A program made the translations under genes and the position numbers. Positions 48,491 to 56,407 of a stretch of DNA of 64,000 nucleotides are shown one piece after another. The stretch comes from Alloactinosynnema sp. L-07 (GTDB taxonomy: Bacteria; Actinomycetota; Actinomycetes; Mycobacteriales; Pseudonocardiaceae), in contig NZ_LN850107.1 in assembly GCF_900070365.1 (NCBI RefSeq), positions 6,882,001 through 6,946,000 on the forward strand, given 5' to 3'. The notes under the pieces were generated by a model. It saw nothing but the letters and a program-made list of their open reading frames with translations, did not search any database and was not told where the DNA came from. How positions within the stretch are numbered: position 1 is the stretch's first letter; each line of letters opens with the position of its first letter.

Positions 48491-49323
48491 CCACCGTCGC
48501 CGCCGCGATCGCCGCGCTGGACGCCGCCTATCCGCCCGCCCTCGCCGAGTCCTGGGACGCCGTCGGCCTGGTCTGCGGCGACCCGGCCGACGAGCTCACC
48601 AAGGTCCTCATCTGCGTCGACCCTGTTGAGTCCACTGTGGACGAGGCGATCGTCGCTGGCGCGCAGCTGATCGTCGCCCACCACCCGCTGCTGCTGCGCG
48701 GCGTCCACGGTGTGGGCACCGACACCCCCAAGGGCTCGCTGGTGCACCGCATGGTCCGCGCGGGCGTGGCCCTGTTCTGCGCCCATACCAACGCCGACGC
48801 CGCCGACCCAGGGGTGTCCGACGCGCTCGCCGAGGCCATCGGCGTCAAGGTCACCGGCCCGCTCAACCCCAATCCCGACGGCACCACCGGCATCGGCCGC
48901 GTCGGCACCCTCGATCGGCCCGAGCCCTTCGCCGTGTTCGTCGAGCGGGTGGCCCGCGCGCTGCCCGCCACCGCGGGCGGGGTCCGGGCCGCGGGCGACC
49001 CGAACCGCCGGGTCGAGACCGTCGCGGTCTCCGGCGGCGCGGGCGACTCCTACCTGGCCGCGGCGACGGCCGCGGGCGTCGACGCCTACGTCACCGCCGA
49101 CCTGCGCCACCACCCCGCCAGCGAGCATCTGGCCGCGGGCGGACCCGCACTGGTCGACCTCGCGCACTGGGCAAGCGAGTGGCCGTGGTGCGAGCAGGCC
49201 GCGGGGGTCCTGCGGGCCGCCCTCGGCGCTAATGTCGACGTCACAGTCTCCGTTCTCCGCACCGATCCCTGGACCGCCCAGGCCGCAGGCGCGCCGACCC
49301 GAACCGGGAGGTTCACCGGGTGA
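48487..49323 (+). CDS. Nif3-like dinuclear metal-centre protein (GTP cyclohydrolase 1 type 2 / Rv2230c)
   Basis: The product has 278 residues from a GTG overlapping cobC (GTGA). NIF3 metal-binding motifs are present: [10 protein letters not shown] near 60, [15 protein letters not shown] near 98 and the C-terminal [10 protein letters not shown], giving the His/Asp/Glu set for two metals. Members form hexameric toroids. The biochemical role is unsettled. Position matches Rv2230c. Confidence 0.92.
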   Translation: MTTVAAAIAALDAAYPPALAESWDAVGLVCGDPADELTKVLICVDPVESTVDEAIVAGAQLIVAHHPLLLRGVHGVGTDTPKGSLVHRMVRAGVALFCAHTNADAADPGVSDALAEAIGVKVTGPLNPNPDGTTGIGRVGTLDRPEPFAVFVERVARALPATAGGVRAAGDPNRRVETVAVSGGAGDSYLAAATAAGVDAYVTADLRHHPASEHLAAGGPALVDLAHWASEWPWCEQAAGVLRAALGANVDVTVSVLRTDPWTAQAAGAPTRTGRFTG

Positions 49324-50057
49324 AAGCCGATCCCGCTGTCCAACGCCGTCTACTCGACCTCGCGGAGGTGGACGCCGAACTCTCGCGCGCGCAGCACCGC
49401 AGGCGGACCATGCCGGAGCTGGCCGAGATCACCGAAGCGGAGAAGGCCGTCCAGACCAGGCGCGACGCCCAGGTCGCGATCCAGACCCAGCTCGACGACC
49501 TCGACCGCGAGGTGGCCAGGCAGGAGAAGGAGATCGACGCCGTACGCGCCCGCGAGGAGCGCGACCGCGCCCTGCTGGCGGGCGGCACCGTCGGCGCCAA
49601 GCAGCTCACCGATCTGGAGCACGAGCTGGCCACCCTGGAGCGGCGGCAGGGCGTCCTCGAGGACGACCTGCTGGAGCTGATGGAACGCCGCGAGGCCGTC
49701 GAGATGGACGGCAAGCACGCGGGCGTCGAACTCGCCAGGGCCGAGGAGAAGCTCGCCGACGGGGTCCGCCGCCGCGACGAGAACCTCACCGACATCGGCA
49801 CCATCGAGGCCCGCCGCGCCGAGGACCGCACCAAGGTCCTGTCCGGAATGCCCGCCGACCTGCTCGCCGTCTACGAGCGCAGGCGCACCCAGAAGGGCAT
49901 CGGCGCCGCCCTGCTGCGCGCCCGCCGCTGCGGGGCGTGCCGCATCGAGCTCGACTCGCGGGAGATCTCCCGGATCAGGGAGGCCCCGGCCGACGACGTC
50001 ATCGAGTGCGAGGAGTGCGGGGCGATCCTGGTCCGTACCCCGGAGTCCGGCCTGTGA
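49320..50057 (+). CDS. Coiled-coil protein with C4-type zinc ribbon (Rv2229c type)
   Basis: The product has 245 residues from a GTG overlapping the Nif3 gene. Residues about 20-180 are heptad-rich, antiparallel coiled coil. The last 45 residues hold a zinc ribbon with CGAC near 205 and CEEC near 231. The family (COG1579) is often called a putative nucleic-acid-binding zinc-ribbon protein. Position matches Rv2229c. It is coupled to the RNase H gene by GTGA. Confidence 0.92.
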   Translation: MKADPAVQRRLLDLAEVDAELSRAQHRRRTMPELAEITEAEKAVQTRRDAQVAIQTQLDDLDREVARQEKEIDAVRAREERDRALLAGGTVGAKQLTDLEHELATLERRQGVLEDDLLELMERREAVEMDGKHAGVELARAEEKLADGVRRRDENLTDIGTIEARRAEDRTKVLSGMPADLLAVYERRRTQKGIGAALLRARRCGACRIELDSREISRIREAPADDVIECEECGAILVRTPESGL

Positions 50058-51139
50058 AGGTCATCGTCGAGGCCGACGGCGGGTCCCGGGGCAACCCGGG
50101 CCCGGCGGGCTACGGCGCGGTCGTCTTCGACGCCGACACCCGGGCCGTGCTGGCCGAACGCGGCGAAGGCATCGGCGTCGCGACCAACAACGTCGCGGAA
50201 TACAGAGGCCTGATCGCGGGCCTGGAGGCGGCGGCGGAACTCGGCGCCACCTCGGTCCAGGTGCTCATGGACTCCAAACTCGTCGTCGAACAGATGATGG
50301 GCCGTTGGCAGGTCAAACACCCGGCGATGCAGCCACTGGCCGCCCGCGCGAAGGAATTGGTCCGCGACTTCCGCGACGTCGACTTCACCTGGATCCCGCG
50401 CGACCGCAACAAGCACGCCGACCGCCTGGCCAACGCGGCCATGGACCGCCAAGCGGGCATCGAACCCAAGACGGCGACCAAGGCGCCGGAGGTCGTCCCC
50501 GCCTGGACCGGCGCGCAGGGCGAGCCGACCCGCCTGCTGCTGCTCCGCCACGGCCAGACCGCCATGTCCGTGGACCGCCGCTACTCCGGCCGGGGCGACG
50601 TCCCCCTCACCGACGCGGGCGAACTCCAAGCCGAGGCAGCGGCCACCCGCCTGGCCAAGCTGGTAGACCCACAGACCCCGATCGTCGCGAGCCCCCTGAC
50701 CCGCACCCTCCGCACCGCCGAGGCCGTAGCCGCCGCCACCGGCGGCGAGGTCACCGTCCACCAGGGCCTCATCGAAACCGACTTCGGCACCTGGGAGGGC
50801 CTGACCTTCCCCGAGGCGTCGGCCAAAGACCCGCAGCTCCACTCCCGCTGGCTCTCCGACACCTCGATCCCCGCCCCGGGCGGCGAGAGCATGGACGAGG
50901 TCCACCGAAGGGTCCGCAAAACCCGCGACGACCTCATAGCCCGCCACGGCGGCAAGACGATCGTGGTTGTCAGCCACGTAACCCCGATCAAGTCCCTGCT
51001 GCGCATGGGCCTGGACGTAGGCCCCTCACTACTGTTCCGCTTGCACCTCGACCTGGCATCACTGTCGATCGTCGAGTTCTACCCCGACGGCAACGCCTCA
51101 GTACGGCTGGTCAACGACACATCACACCTGGCCGACTAA
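50054..51139 (+). CDS. Bifunctional RNase H / acid phosphatase (Rv2228c type)
   Basis: The product has 361 residues from a GTG overlapping the previous stop. The N-terminal type I RNase H has catalytic acids in EADGGSRGNPGPAGYG (D8), NNVAEYRGL (E near 48) and VLMDSKLVV (D near 73), plus RNKHADRLAN near 120. After a linker near 145-160 comes a histidine-phosphatase domain, LLLLRHGQT near 165, with the second His in VVVSHVTPI. In mycobacteria this fusion removes RNA from hybrids, and the phosphatase half has been linked to alpha-ribazole phosphatase (CobC) activity, which fits the cobalamin genes nearby. Confidence 0.93.
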   Translation: MKVIVEADGGSRGNPGPAGYGAVVFDADTRAVLAERGEGIGVATNNVAEYRGLIAGLEAAAELGATSVQVLMDSKLVVEQMMGRWQVKHPAMQPLAARAKELVRDFRDVDFTWIPRDRNKHADRLANAAMDRQAGIEPKTATKAPEVVPAWTGAQGEPTRLLLLRHGQTAMSVDRRYSGRGDVPLTDAGELQAEAAATRLAKLVDPQTPIVASPLTRTLRTAEAVAAATGGEVTVHQGLIETDFGTWEGLTFPEASAKDPQLHSRWLSDTSIPAPGGESMDEVHRRVRKTRDDLIARHGGKTIVVVSHVTPIKSLLRMGLDVGPSLLFRLHLDLASLSIVEFYPDGNASVRLVNDTSHLAD

Positions 51140-51145
51140 AGACAA

Positions 51146-51180
51146 GAAAAGGCCCGCCACCTGCACAAACGCTACGGGCC
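51146..51180 (-). terminator. Possible terminator for the FMN reductase gene
   Basis: On the minus strand GGCCCG and CGGGCC form a 6-bp stem with an 18-nt loop, followed by TTTTCTTGTC. It lies 56 nt after the stop of the FMN reductase gene and also just after the RNase H gene on the other strand. Confidence 0.4.
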
Positions 51181-51235
51181 AAGCCAAACAGGCGCCCCAG
51201 CCCAAGCCGGCCAGGTCAGCAAGCGCCAGCCAGCG

Positions 51236-51781
51236 TCAGCCCGTCAGAGCGATAGGCGAAGACAGAGCGCGCGTAAACCCACCCAACGCCTCCTGCAACG
51301 AAGCAGCAGCCAGCGCCCGCAAATACCCGCCCTCCTCCACCCCAGCGATCAACCGATCAAGCACAAAGTGCCCCGGCAACACATCCGTCGCACCAATCGC
51401 GGCCAGCAACGGCCGCAGCGCGAAGTCGATCGCCACCACATGCCCCTGCGTCCCACCAGTCGCGATCGGCAGCACCACCCGGCCGGCCAGCAGCCCCTTC
51501 GGCAGCAGATCGAGCAGACACTTCACCAGCCCGCTGTAGGCCGCCCGATAGACCGGACTCGCGACCACGACCCCGTCAGCCCGCCCGATCGCCTCGATCG
51601 CCGACCGGATAGCCAGGTGTTCGACATCCTCGGACAGCAGCGCGACCGTCGGCAGGTCCCGCACCGAGATCGTGTGCACCGCGTGCCCGACCCCGCGCAG
51701 CCCCTCGGACACGTGCCGCACCAGGATTCCCGCCCGCGCGTCCGCCGACGGGCTGCCGGAAATGATCACTACCGACGCCAC
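51236..51781 (-). CDS. NAD(P)H-dependent FMN reductase (flavodoxin fold)
   Basis: The product has 181 residues. The flavodoxin-like phosphate loop SGSPSADARA follows the first strand (VVIISG), and VVVASPVYRAAYSGLVKCLLD is the second FMN-contact loop with the conserved SPVY. GGTQGHVVAIDFALRPLL is typical of SsuE-type reductases. It reduces FMN with NAD(P)H and supplies FMNH2 to a partner monooxygenase; no such partner is adjacent. There is no sulfonate operon here, so I do not call it ssuE. Confidence 0.85.
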   Translation of the reverse strand: MASVVIISGSPSADARAGILVRHVSEGLRGVGHAVHTISVRDLPTVALLSEDVEHLAIRSAIEAIGRADGVVVASPVYRAAYSGLVKCLLDLLPKGLLAGRVVLPIATGGTQGHVVAIDFALRPLLAAIGATDVLPGHFVLDRLIAGVEEGGYLRALAAASLQEALGGFTRALSSPIALTG

Positions 51782-51937
51782 CGCGCACCTCCTCGATCTC
51801 CCTTCCGAGTAGATCAGGGACCCGCGACCTGCTCAAACACCGTCCACTACCTGGGAGCGCCAAGGCAGAGGACGCGCCCGGCCGCCGCGGTGTGCGCAAG
51901 ATCGGCGGGCGCGCGGGGCGCGGGTCGCCCCGCTCCG

Positions 51938-51943
51938 TATCCT
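51938..51943 (+). promoter_or_regulatory. -10 box (TATCCT) of rnpB
   Basis: TATCCT ends 5 nt before the first base of helix P1 of the RNase P RNA. The -35 region is not well conserved. Confidence 0.5.
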
Positions 51944-51947
51944 TGAC

Positions 51948-52343
51948 GGGCGGGCGAGTCGGCAGGGCGGCCGCGGGGGTGCGACCCACCTCCGAGGAAA
52001 GTCCGGACTCCGCAGGGCAGGGTGGTTGTTAACGGCAACCCGGGGTGACCCGCGGGACAGTGCCACAGAGAACAGACCGCCTGGTTCACGCCAGGTAAGG
52101 GTGAAACGGTGGTGTAAGAGACCACCAGCGCCCCGGGTGACCGGGGCGGCTAGGTAAACCCCACCCGGAGCAAGGCCAAGAGGGAGCCCCCGGGCTCCTG
52201 CGCAGACGTCCGAGGGCTGCCCGCCCGAGTCTGCGGGTAGGCCGCACGAACCTGCCGGCGACGGCAGGTCTAGATGGATGGTCGCCACCCGGTGCCCCAG
52301 GGCCCCGGGGACAGGATCCGGCTTACGGCCGGCTCGCCCGCCC
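51948..52343 (+). ncRNA. rnpB: RNase P RNA, bacterial type A
   Basis: About 396 nt. The ends pair as helix P1: GGGCGGGCGAG (51948-51958) with CTCGCCCGCCC (52333-52343), 11 bp perfect. The universally conserved parts are all present in order: GAGGAAAGTCCGGACTCC near 51993, AGTGCCACAGAGAACAGACC near 52060, GGTGAAACGGTGGTGTAAGA near 52099, AGGTAAACCCCACCCGGAGC near 52151 and AGATGGATGGTCGCCACC near 52271. It is the catalytic RNA that removes tRNA 5' leaders. The boundaries are inferred from P1 and may differ by a few bases. Confidence 0.95.
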
Positions 52344-52691
52344 CTGAACGCGTTCCATACACCGATCGGAGTAACTTCGCCCGGGACACGCCAGGGATCC
52401 ACCTGTGAAATGTCACACCCTTAGTGAAGGGTTGGGGCACACGGGGGTGAAACTTGGCAAGGACTAGGAAATTCGGGTGGTCATCGAGTGTGACCAGCCC
52501 ATTTCCCCCGATGATGGGTGTGCCCGGCAGACACCCACGGCGGAGGACGTGGACCGAGTGGATCTACGGAACGCAGCACGCCAGCTACCCTTCGTAATGA
52601 CAATCATGTGCTCTCCATGCGATGCTCCTCGGGGCACCCGCACAGACCTGCCGCGCCGCCCCGGCCAGCTCGGCGCACTTGGGAGAAGGAA
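52344..52691. other. 348-nt intergenic region between rnpB and the secretion-like cluster
   Basis: There is no convincing gene. A GGGTGTG ... ACACCC hairpin sits near 52514-52535. A weak 72-codon frame (52477-52695) overlaps the downstream start as ATGA, but its codon use is not GC3-biased like the neighbours. The promoter of the secretion-like cluster must be in this region; GGAGAAGGA just before 52692 is the ribosome binding site of its first gene. Confidence 0.5.
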
Positions 52692-52985
52692 ATGATCACC
52701 CCGACCCTGTCCGCACTCATGGAACTCGCCCAGCAGCAGCCGCAACCCGGACCGACCAACGTCGGCACCGGCGGGGTGCAGAACTGGATCCTCGACAACG
52801 TCATCCCGCTGCTCCTGCTCGTGGTCGCCCTGCTGCTGCTGTGGCTCGGCGGCGGCAAGGGTGACAACGCGGGCGTCATGCGCAGGCTCGGCGGGGTCAT
52901 CGTGGCACTGGCCATCATCGGCCTGGCGGTCACCAACGCGGGCGAGGGCATCGGGCGTTGGATCGCCAGCCTGTTCACCGGCTGA
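52692..52985 (+). CDS. VirB2/TrbC-like two-helix membrane protein (T4SS-like cluster gene 1)
   Basis: The product has 97 residues; the ATG has GGGAGAAGGA upstream. After a Gln/Pro-rich start there are two hydrophobic helices, about 33-52 (VIPLLLLVVALLLLWLGGG) and 67-82, separated by a short charged loop (KGDNAGVMRR). The size and hairpin topology match pilin-like VirB2/TrbC subunits of type IV secretion systems, though no cleavable signal is obvious. It heads a run of same-direction genes that continue with PrgI-, VirB4- and VirB6-like proteins, and the assignment leans on that order. Confidence 0.65.
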   Translation: MITPTLSALMELAQQQPQPGPTNVGTGGVQNWILDNVIPLLLLVVALLLLWLGGGKGDNAGVMRRLGGVIVALAIIGLAVTNAGEGIGRWIASLFTG

Positions 52986-53005
52986 CCTGGGCCGGGTGAA
53001 CTGAC

Positions 53006-53431
53006 GTGCGGATACGCACCGACGACGAGGTGTACCGGGTCGACGCCGTGTGGCTCGGCCCGCCGAAGGCGACCTTCCCCTGGCGCGCGCGCTATGTGGC
53101 GTGGGGCGTCGGCACCGTGATCTTCCTGCTCGTGCTCACCCTGCTGCGCAACCTGGGCATCGGACTGTTCTGGTCCTTCGCGTGGGGAATGGTCGGCACA
53201 ATCGGCCTGACCATGCTCATCTGCTCCCGCATCAGCCACGAACGCCCACTGGGCGCGGTGCTGAACATGTGGGTCCGCGAGGTCACCGCCCCCCGCGAGA
53301 TCATCGACGGCCGCGGCGGCGCGGCCAGCGCCGCGACGGTGCGGGTGCGCGCCGAACTGCCCCGACGCCGCCAGCGTGCCAGTTCCTACAGGACCACATA
53401 CAGGGAGGTCACCGGTGTTCGGACGCGGTAA
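53006..53431 (+). CDS. VirB3/PrgI-like membrane protein (gene 2)
   Basis: The product has 141 residues from a GTG. Two membrane helices (about 30-48 and 52-73) are followed by a basic cytoplasmic tail. PrgI/VirB3-like proteins of this size and topology sit next to VirB4 in Gram-positive type IV secretion systems and anchor the ATPase to the membrane. The 3' end overlaps the VirB4-like gene by 17 bp, supporting the pairing. Confidence 0.7.
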   Translation: MRIRTDDEVYRVDAVWLGPPKATFPWRARYVAWGVGTVIFLLVLTLLRNLGIGLFWSFAWGMVGTIGLTMLICSRISHERPLGAVLNMWVREVTAPREIIDGRGGAASAATVRVRAELPRRRQRASSYRTTYREVTGVRTR

Positions 53432-56330
53432 GCGTGAGCCGGAAGCGCTCGCGTCGTACCCGGCGGGACACCCGCACGACCGAGCCGGGGCCCACGGCAA
53501 ACACGCCAAGTACGAGCAGGCCGCCGCCCGCAAGCGCGGCAAGCGTCTGCCGGGCGAGCAGAGCCTGCCCGCGTACACCCCGGAGATCGCCGCCCGCAGC
53601 ATCGACGGCCACCTGCTGCGCACCGGCTCCGACGTCTACGCCTGGTACCGGCTCACCCCGCAGCGCTGGTCGTTCCGCTCCGACTCGCAGCGCCAGGACC
53701 TCATCGCCGCCATCGCGGGTCAGTACGCCGAGCTCTCGGGCCGCTGGATGCACCTGCGGGTCACCACCCGGCCGTACCCGATCCGCATGTGGGCCGAGGC
53801 GCACGTGCACAACGCGGTCAACCGGCTGCCCGACGTGCCCGGCGCGCTGTCCTTCGACGACTACCTCGTCGGCGAGCAGCAGCAGCTGATGGGCCGCTCG
53901 ATGGCGGAGAAAGAGGTCTACCTGGGTGTCCAGGTGCAGACCCGAAACGTCATGGACCGCGCCGTCGAGCGGGCCGCCCCGCTGTTGCGCAAGGTCTTCC
54001 CCGACGCCGTGGACGCCGAACTGCTGGCCATCGAGTCCGAGGTCGAGCACCTCGACCAGGTGATCGGCTCCGCGGGCCTGGAGGGCCGCCCGGTCACCGC
54101 CGAGGAGATCTCCTGGCTGATGCATCGGTCGTGCTCGCTGGGCCTTCCCGCCCCGCGCAACATGCCCGCGGTGCCCGGCGCGGCCTGGGAGCCAGAGGAC
54201 CTGGCCAGCTTCACCGACGCCGCCGACTTCCACCAGGACCCGTACTCGCCGACGGTCACCGTCCGTGGCCGCACCGGCTCCAACGCGGGCGTCTCCCGAC
54301 ACGTCACCGTGCTGACGGTCGGCATGATGCACGGCCTGCAGATCCCCGAGATCGACGACCCGTGGGTCCAGCGCGCCGACCGGCTGCCCGCCTCGGTGGA
54401 ATGGTCCGCGCGCATCTACGTGCGTCGGCCAGAAGAGGTCCAGGGCGAGTTGCAGCGGCAGATGAACAAGGTCCGCTCGCAGGTCAAGCACTACACCGAC
54501 GAGCACGAGCTGGAGCCGCCGCAGTCGCTGGCCCGGCAGGCGAGCCGGGTGCTGGAGATCGACGACGAGATGACCTCGGGCTTCACCGCCCTGGCCACCC
54601 GGGTCCGGTCCTGGTGGCGGCTGGCGGTGTCCGGCCCGACCGAGCGCGACGCGCTGCGCCTGGCCCAACAGTTGCTCGACCTCTACAAGCCGAAGGTGGC
54701 CATCGAGCACCCCGAGGCGCAGTACGCGATGGCGCGGGAGTTCATCCCCGGCGAGCCGCTGGCCTCGGCGGCCTACCTGCGCCGCGGCTCGGTCGTCTGG
54801 GCGGCCTCGGCCGTGCCGACCGCCACGGCAGAGGTCGGCGACCGGCGCGGCATCCTGCTCGGCGAGACCTGCACCGCGACCCGGCGCCCGGTGGCGTGGG
54901 ACCCGTGGATGGCCCAGGAAATCCGCGACTCGTCCGGACTGACCGCCATGGTCGCCGGGCTCGGTGGCGGCAAGTCCTTCCTCGGCGGCGGCATCGTCTA
55001 CAAGACGCTGCGCGCGGGCGCGCACTGGACGATCCTCGACCCGTCGGGCCCGCTGGCCCGGCTCTGCGACCTGCCCGAACTGCGGCCCTACGCCCGGCCG
55101 ATCAACCTGCTCAACGCCCAGGCGGGCATCCTCAACCCTTACCGCGTGGTCGCCGAGCCTCGACTGGAACATTTCCTGGACGAGGACGACCCGGAACGCG
55201 CCTGGCGCCGGGAAAAGGCGCTGGCCGCCGCGACCCGCCGCCGTCTCGTGCTCGATGTGCTGTCGGGCCTGCTGCCCTACGAGGTCGCGCGCCTCCCGCA
55301 GAGCCGCATCGTGCTGCTGCGGGCCGTGCGCACCGTCGGTGGCCGGGGCGACGCCGACCCGAGCCTGGTGTTCGACGCGCTGCGCCGCGACGCCAGCGAG
55401 CACCACGAGCACGCCGTCGTGGTCGCCGACTTCCTCGACGAGATGAAGGAGCGCATGTCGCTGCTCATCCCCGAGCGCGGCGCCGACCCGTACGACGAGC
55501 AGCGCGACGACCGGCTGACCGTGCTGACCATGGCGGGCCTGACCCTGCCCAAGGACGGTGTCGGCCGCGAGCACTGGACCGACGCCGAGGCCCTTGGCGT
55601 GGAGATGCTCAACCTGGCCGCCTGGCTCACCCAGCGCTCGATCTACGAGAAGCCCAAGGACATGCGCAAGGGCGTCTGGATCGACGAGGCGTTCTTCCTC
55701 TCCGAGGTCCCGACCGGCCGCGTGCTGATGAACCGCTTCGCGCGTGACTCGCGAAAGTGGAACGTCCGGGTCCTGCTGTCCTCGCAGATCCCGGCCGACT
55801 TCCTCAAGATCCAAGGCTTCGTGGCCTTGCTGGACTCGGTCTTCATCGGCCGCCTGGACGACGACCAGGCCCAGTCCGACGCTTTGCGCCTGCTCAAGGT
55901 GCCGGTCGGCGCGGGCTACGAGCAGGTCGTGGCCAGCCTCGGCCGCCGCCCCGGCGTGCAGCGCGGCCTGGTCGAGCGCGACACCGCGCCCCGCCAGTTC
56001 ATCTTCGGCGACGGCGCGGGCGGCGTGGAGCGCATCCGGATCGACCTGTCCGGCGCCCACCTCGACCACCTGCGCGGGGTCATGGACACCACCCCGGACG
56101 CCATGCGCGACAAGGCCCGCCAGGCCGCGCTGCCGCCCGCCCACGTGGCCGCCCCCGAGCCGGGACTGCCCGAACCAGAGCCGGTCGACGGCTCGACCCT
56201 GCCCAGCGACGAGGAGTTCGAACGCGCCGCCGAGTTCGAGTTGGGCCTGACCGAGGACGACTACCTCGGCGAGCCCAGCCCGGACCCGGAACCGAAAGAC
56301 AAGAAACGCGGTCGTGAGGACGCGGCATGA
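53415..56330 (+). CDS. VirB4/TraC-like ATPase (gene 3)
   Basis: The product has 971 residues from a GTG with GGGAGG upstream. The N-terminal half (about 50-430) is the structural part with YAWYRLTPQRWSF and HVTVLTVGMMHG. The ATPase core has Walker A GLGGGKS at 515-521, ILDPSGPLARLC, and Walker B VWIDEAFFL with D757/E758, then LLSSQIPADFLK as the sensor-like motif. The C-terminal 80 residues are acidic and proline-rich. It energises pilus or substrate assembly in type IV systems. Both nucleotide motifs are intact. It ends in an overlap with a 26-codon ORF. Confidence 0.85.
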   Translation: MFGRGKREPEALASYPAGHPHDRAGAHGKHAKYEQAAARKRGKRLPGEQSLPAYTPEIAARSIDGHLLRTGSDVYAWYRLTPQRWSFRSDSQRQDLIAAIAGQYAELSGRWMHLRVTTRPYPIRMWAEAHVHNAVNRLPDVPGALSFDDYLVGEQQQLMGRSMAEKEVYLGVQVQTRNVMDRAVERAAPLLRKVFPDAVDAELLAIESEVEHLDQVIGSAGLEGRPVTAEEISWLMHRSCSLGLPAPRNMPAVPGAAWEPEDLASFTDAADFHQDPYSPTVTVRGRTGSNAGVSRHVTVLTVGMMHGLQIPEIDDPWVQRADRLPASVEWSARIYVRRPEEVQGELQRQMNKVRSQVKHYTDEHELEPPQSLARQASRVLEIDDEMTSGFTALATRVRSWWRLAVSGPTERDALRLAQQLLDLYKPKVAIEHPEAQYAMAREFIPGEPLASAAYLRRGSVVWAASAVPTATAEVGDRRGILLGETCTATRRPVAWDPWMAQEIRDSSGLTAMVAGLGGGKSFLGGGIVYKTLRAGAHWTILDPSGPLARLCDLPELRPYARPINLLNAQAGILNPYRVVAEPRLEHFLDEDDPERAWRREKALAAATRRRLVLDVLSGLLPYEVARLPQSRIVLLRAVRTVGGRGDADPSLVFDALRRDASEHHEHAVVVADFLDEMKERMSLLIPERGADPYDEQRDDRLTVLTMAGLTLPKDGVGREHWTDAEALGVEMLNLAAWLTQRSIYEKPKDMRKGVWIDEAFFLSEVPTGRVLMNRFARDSRKWNVRVLLSSQIPADFLKIQGFVALLDSVFIGRLDDDQAQSDALRLLKVPVGAGYEQVVASLGRRPGVQRGLVERDTAPRQFIFGDGAGGVERIRIDLSGAHLDHLRGVMDTTPDAMRDKARQAALPPAHVAAPEPGLPEPEPVDGSTLPSDEEFERAAEFELGLTEDDYLGEPSPDPEPKDKKRGREDAA

Positions 56331-56407
56331 AAGCCGCGAGGTTGGCTAAGTTGATCAAGCGAGTGCCCGGTAGCCCGAGCTCAGCGAGGTTGGTGGACGT
56401 CACATGA
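56327..56407 (+). CDS. 26-residue bridging ORF between the VirB4- and VirB6-like genes
   Basis: ATG 56327 overlaps the stop of the VirB4-like gene (ATGA), and its TGA (56405-56407) overlaps the ATG of the VirB6-like gene (ATGA). The peptide begins with a basic amphipathic helix (MKAARLAKLIKRVPG) and ends SARLVDVT. It fills the whole 73-nt space between the two large genes. It may be a small membrane-binding subunit or purely a translation bridge. Confidence 0.5.
   Translation: MKAARLAKLIKRVPGSPSSARLVDVT

Noticed and set aside
52477..52695. 72-codon frame with a GTG start and an ATGA overlap with the pilin-like gene
   Set aside because: Codon third positions are not GC-biased like neighbouring genes and no protein-like pattern is seen. 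Kept only as a remark in the intergenic entry.
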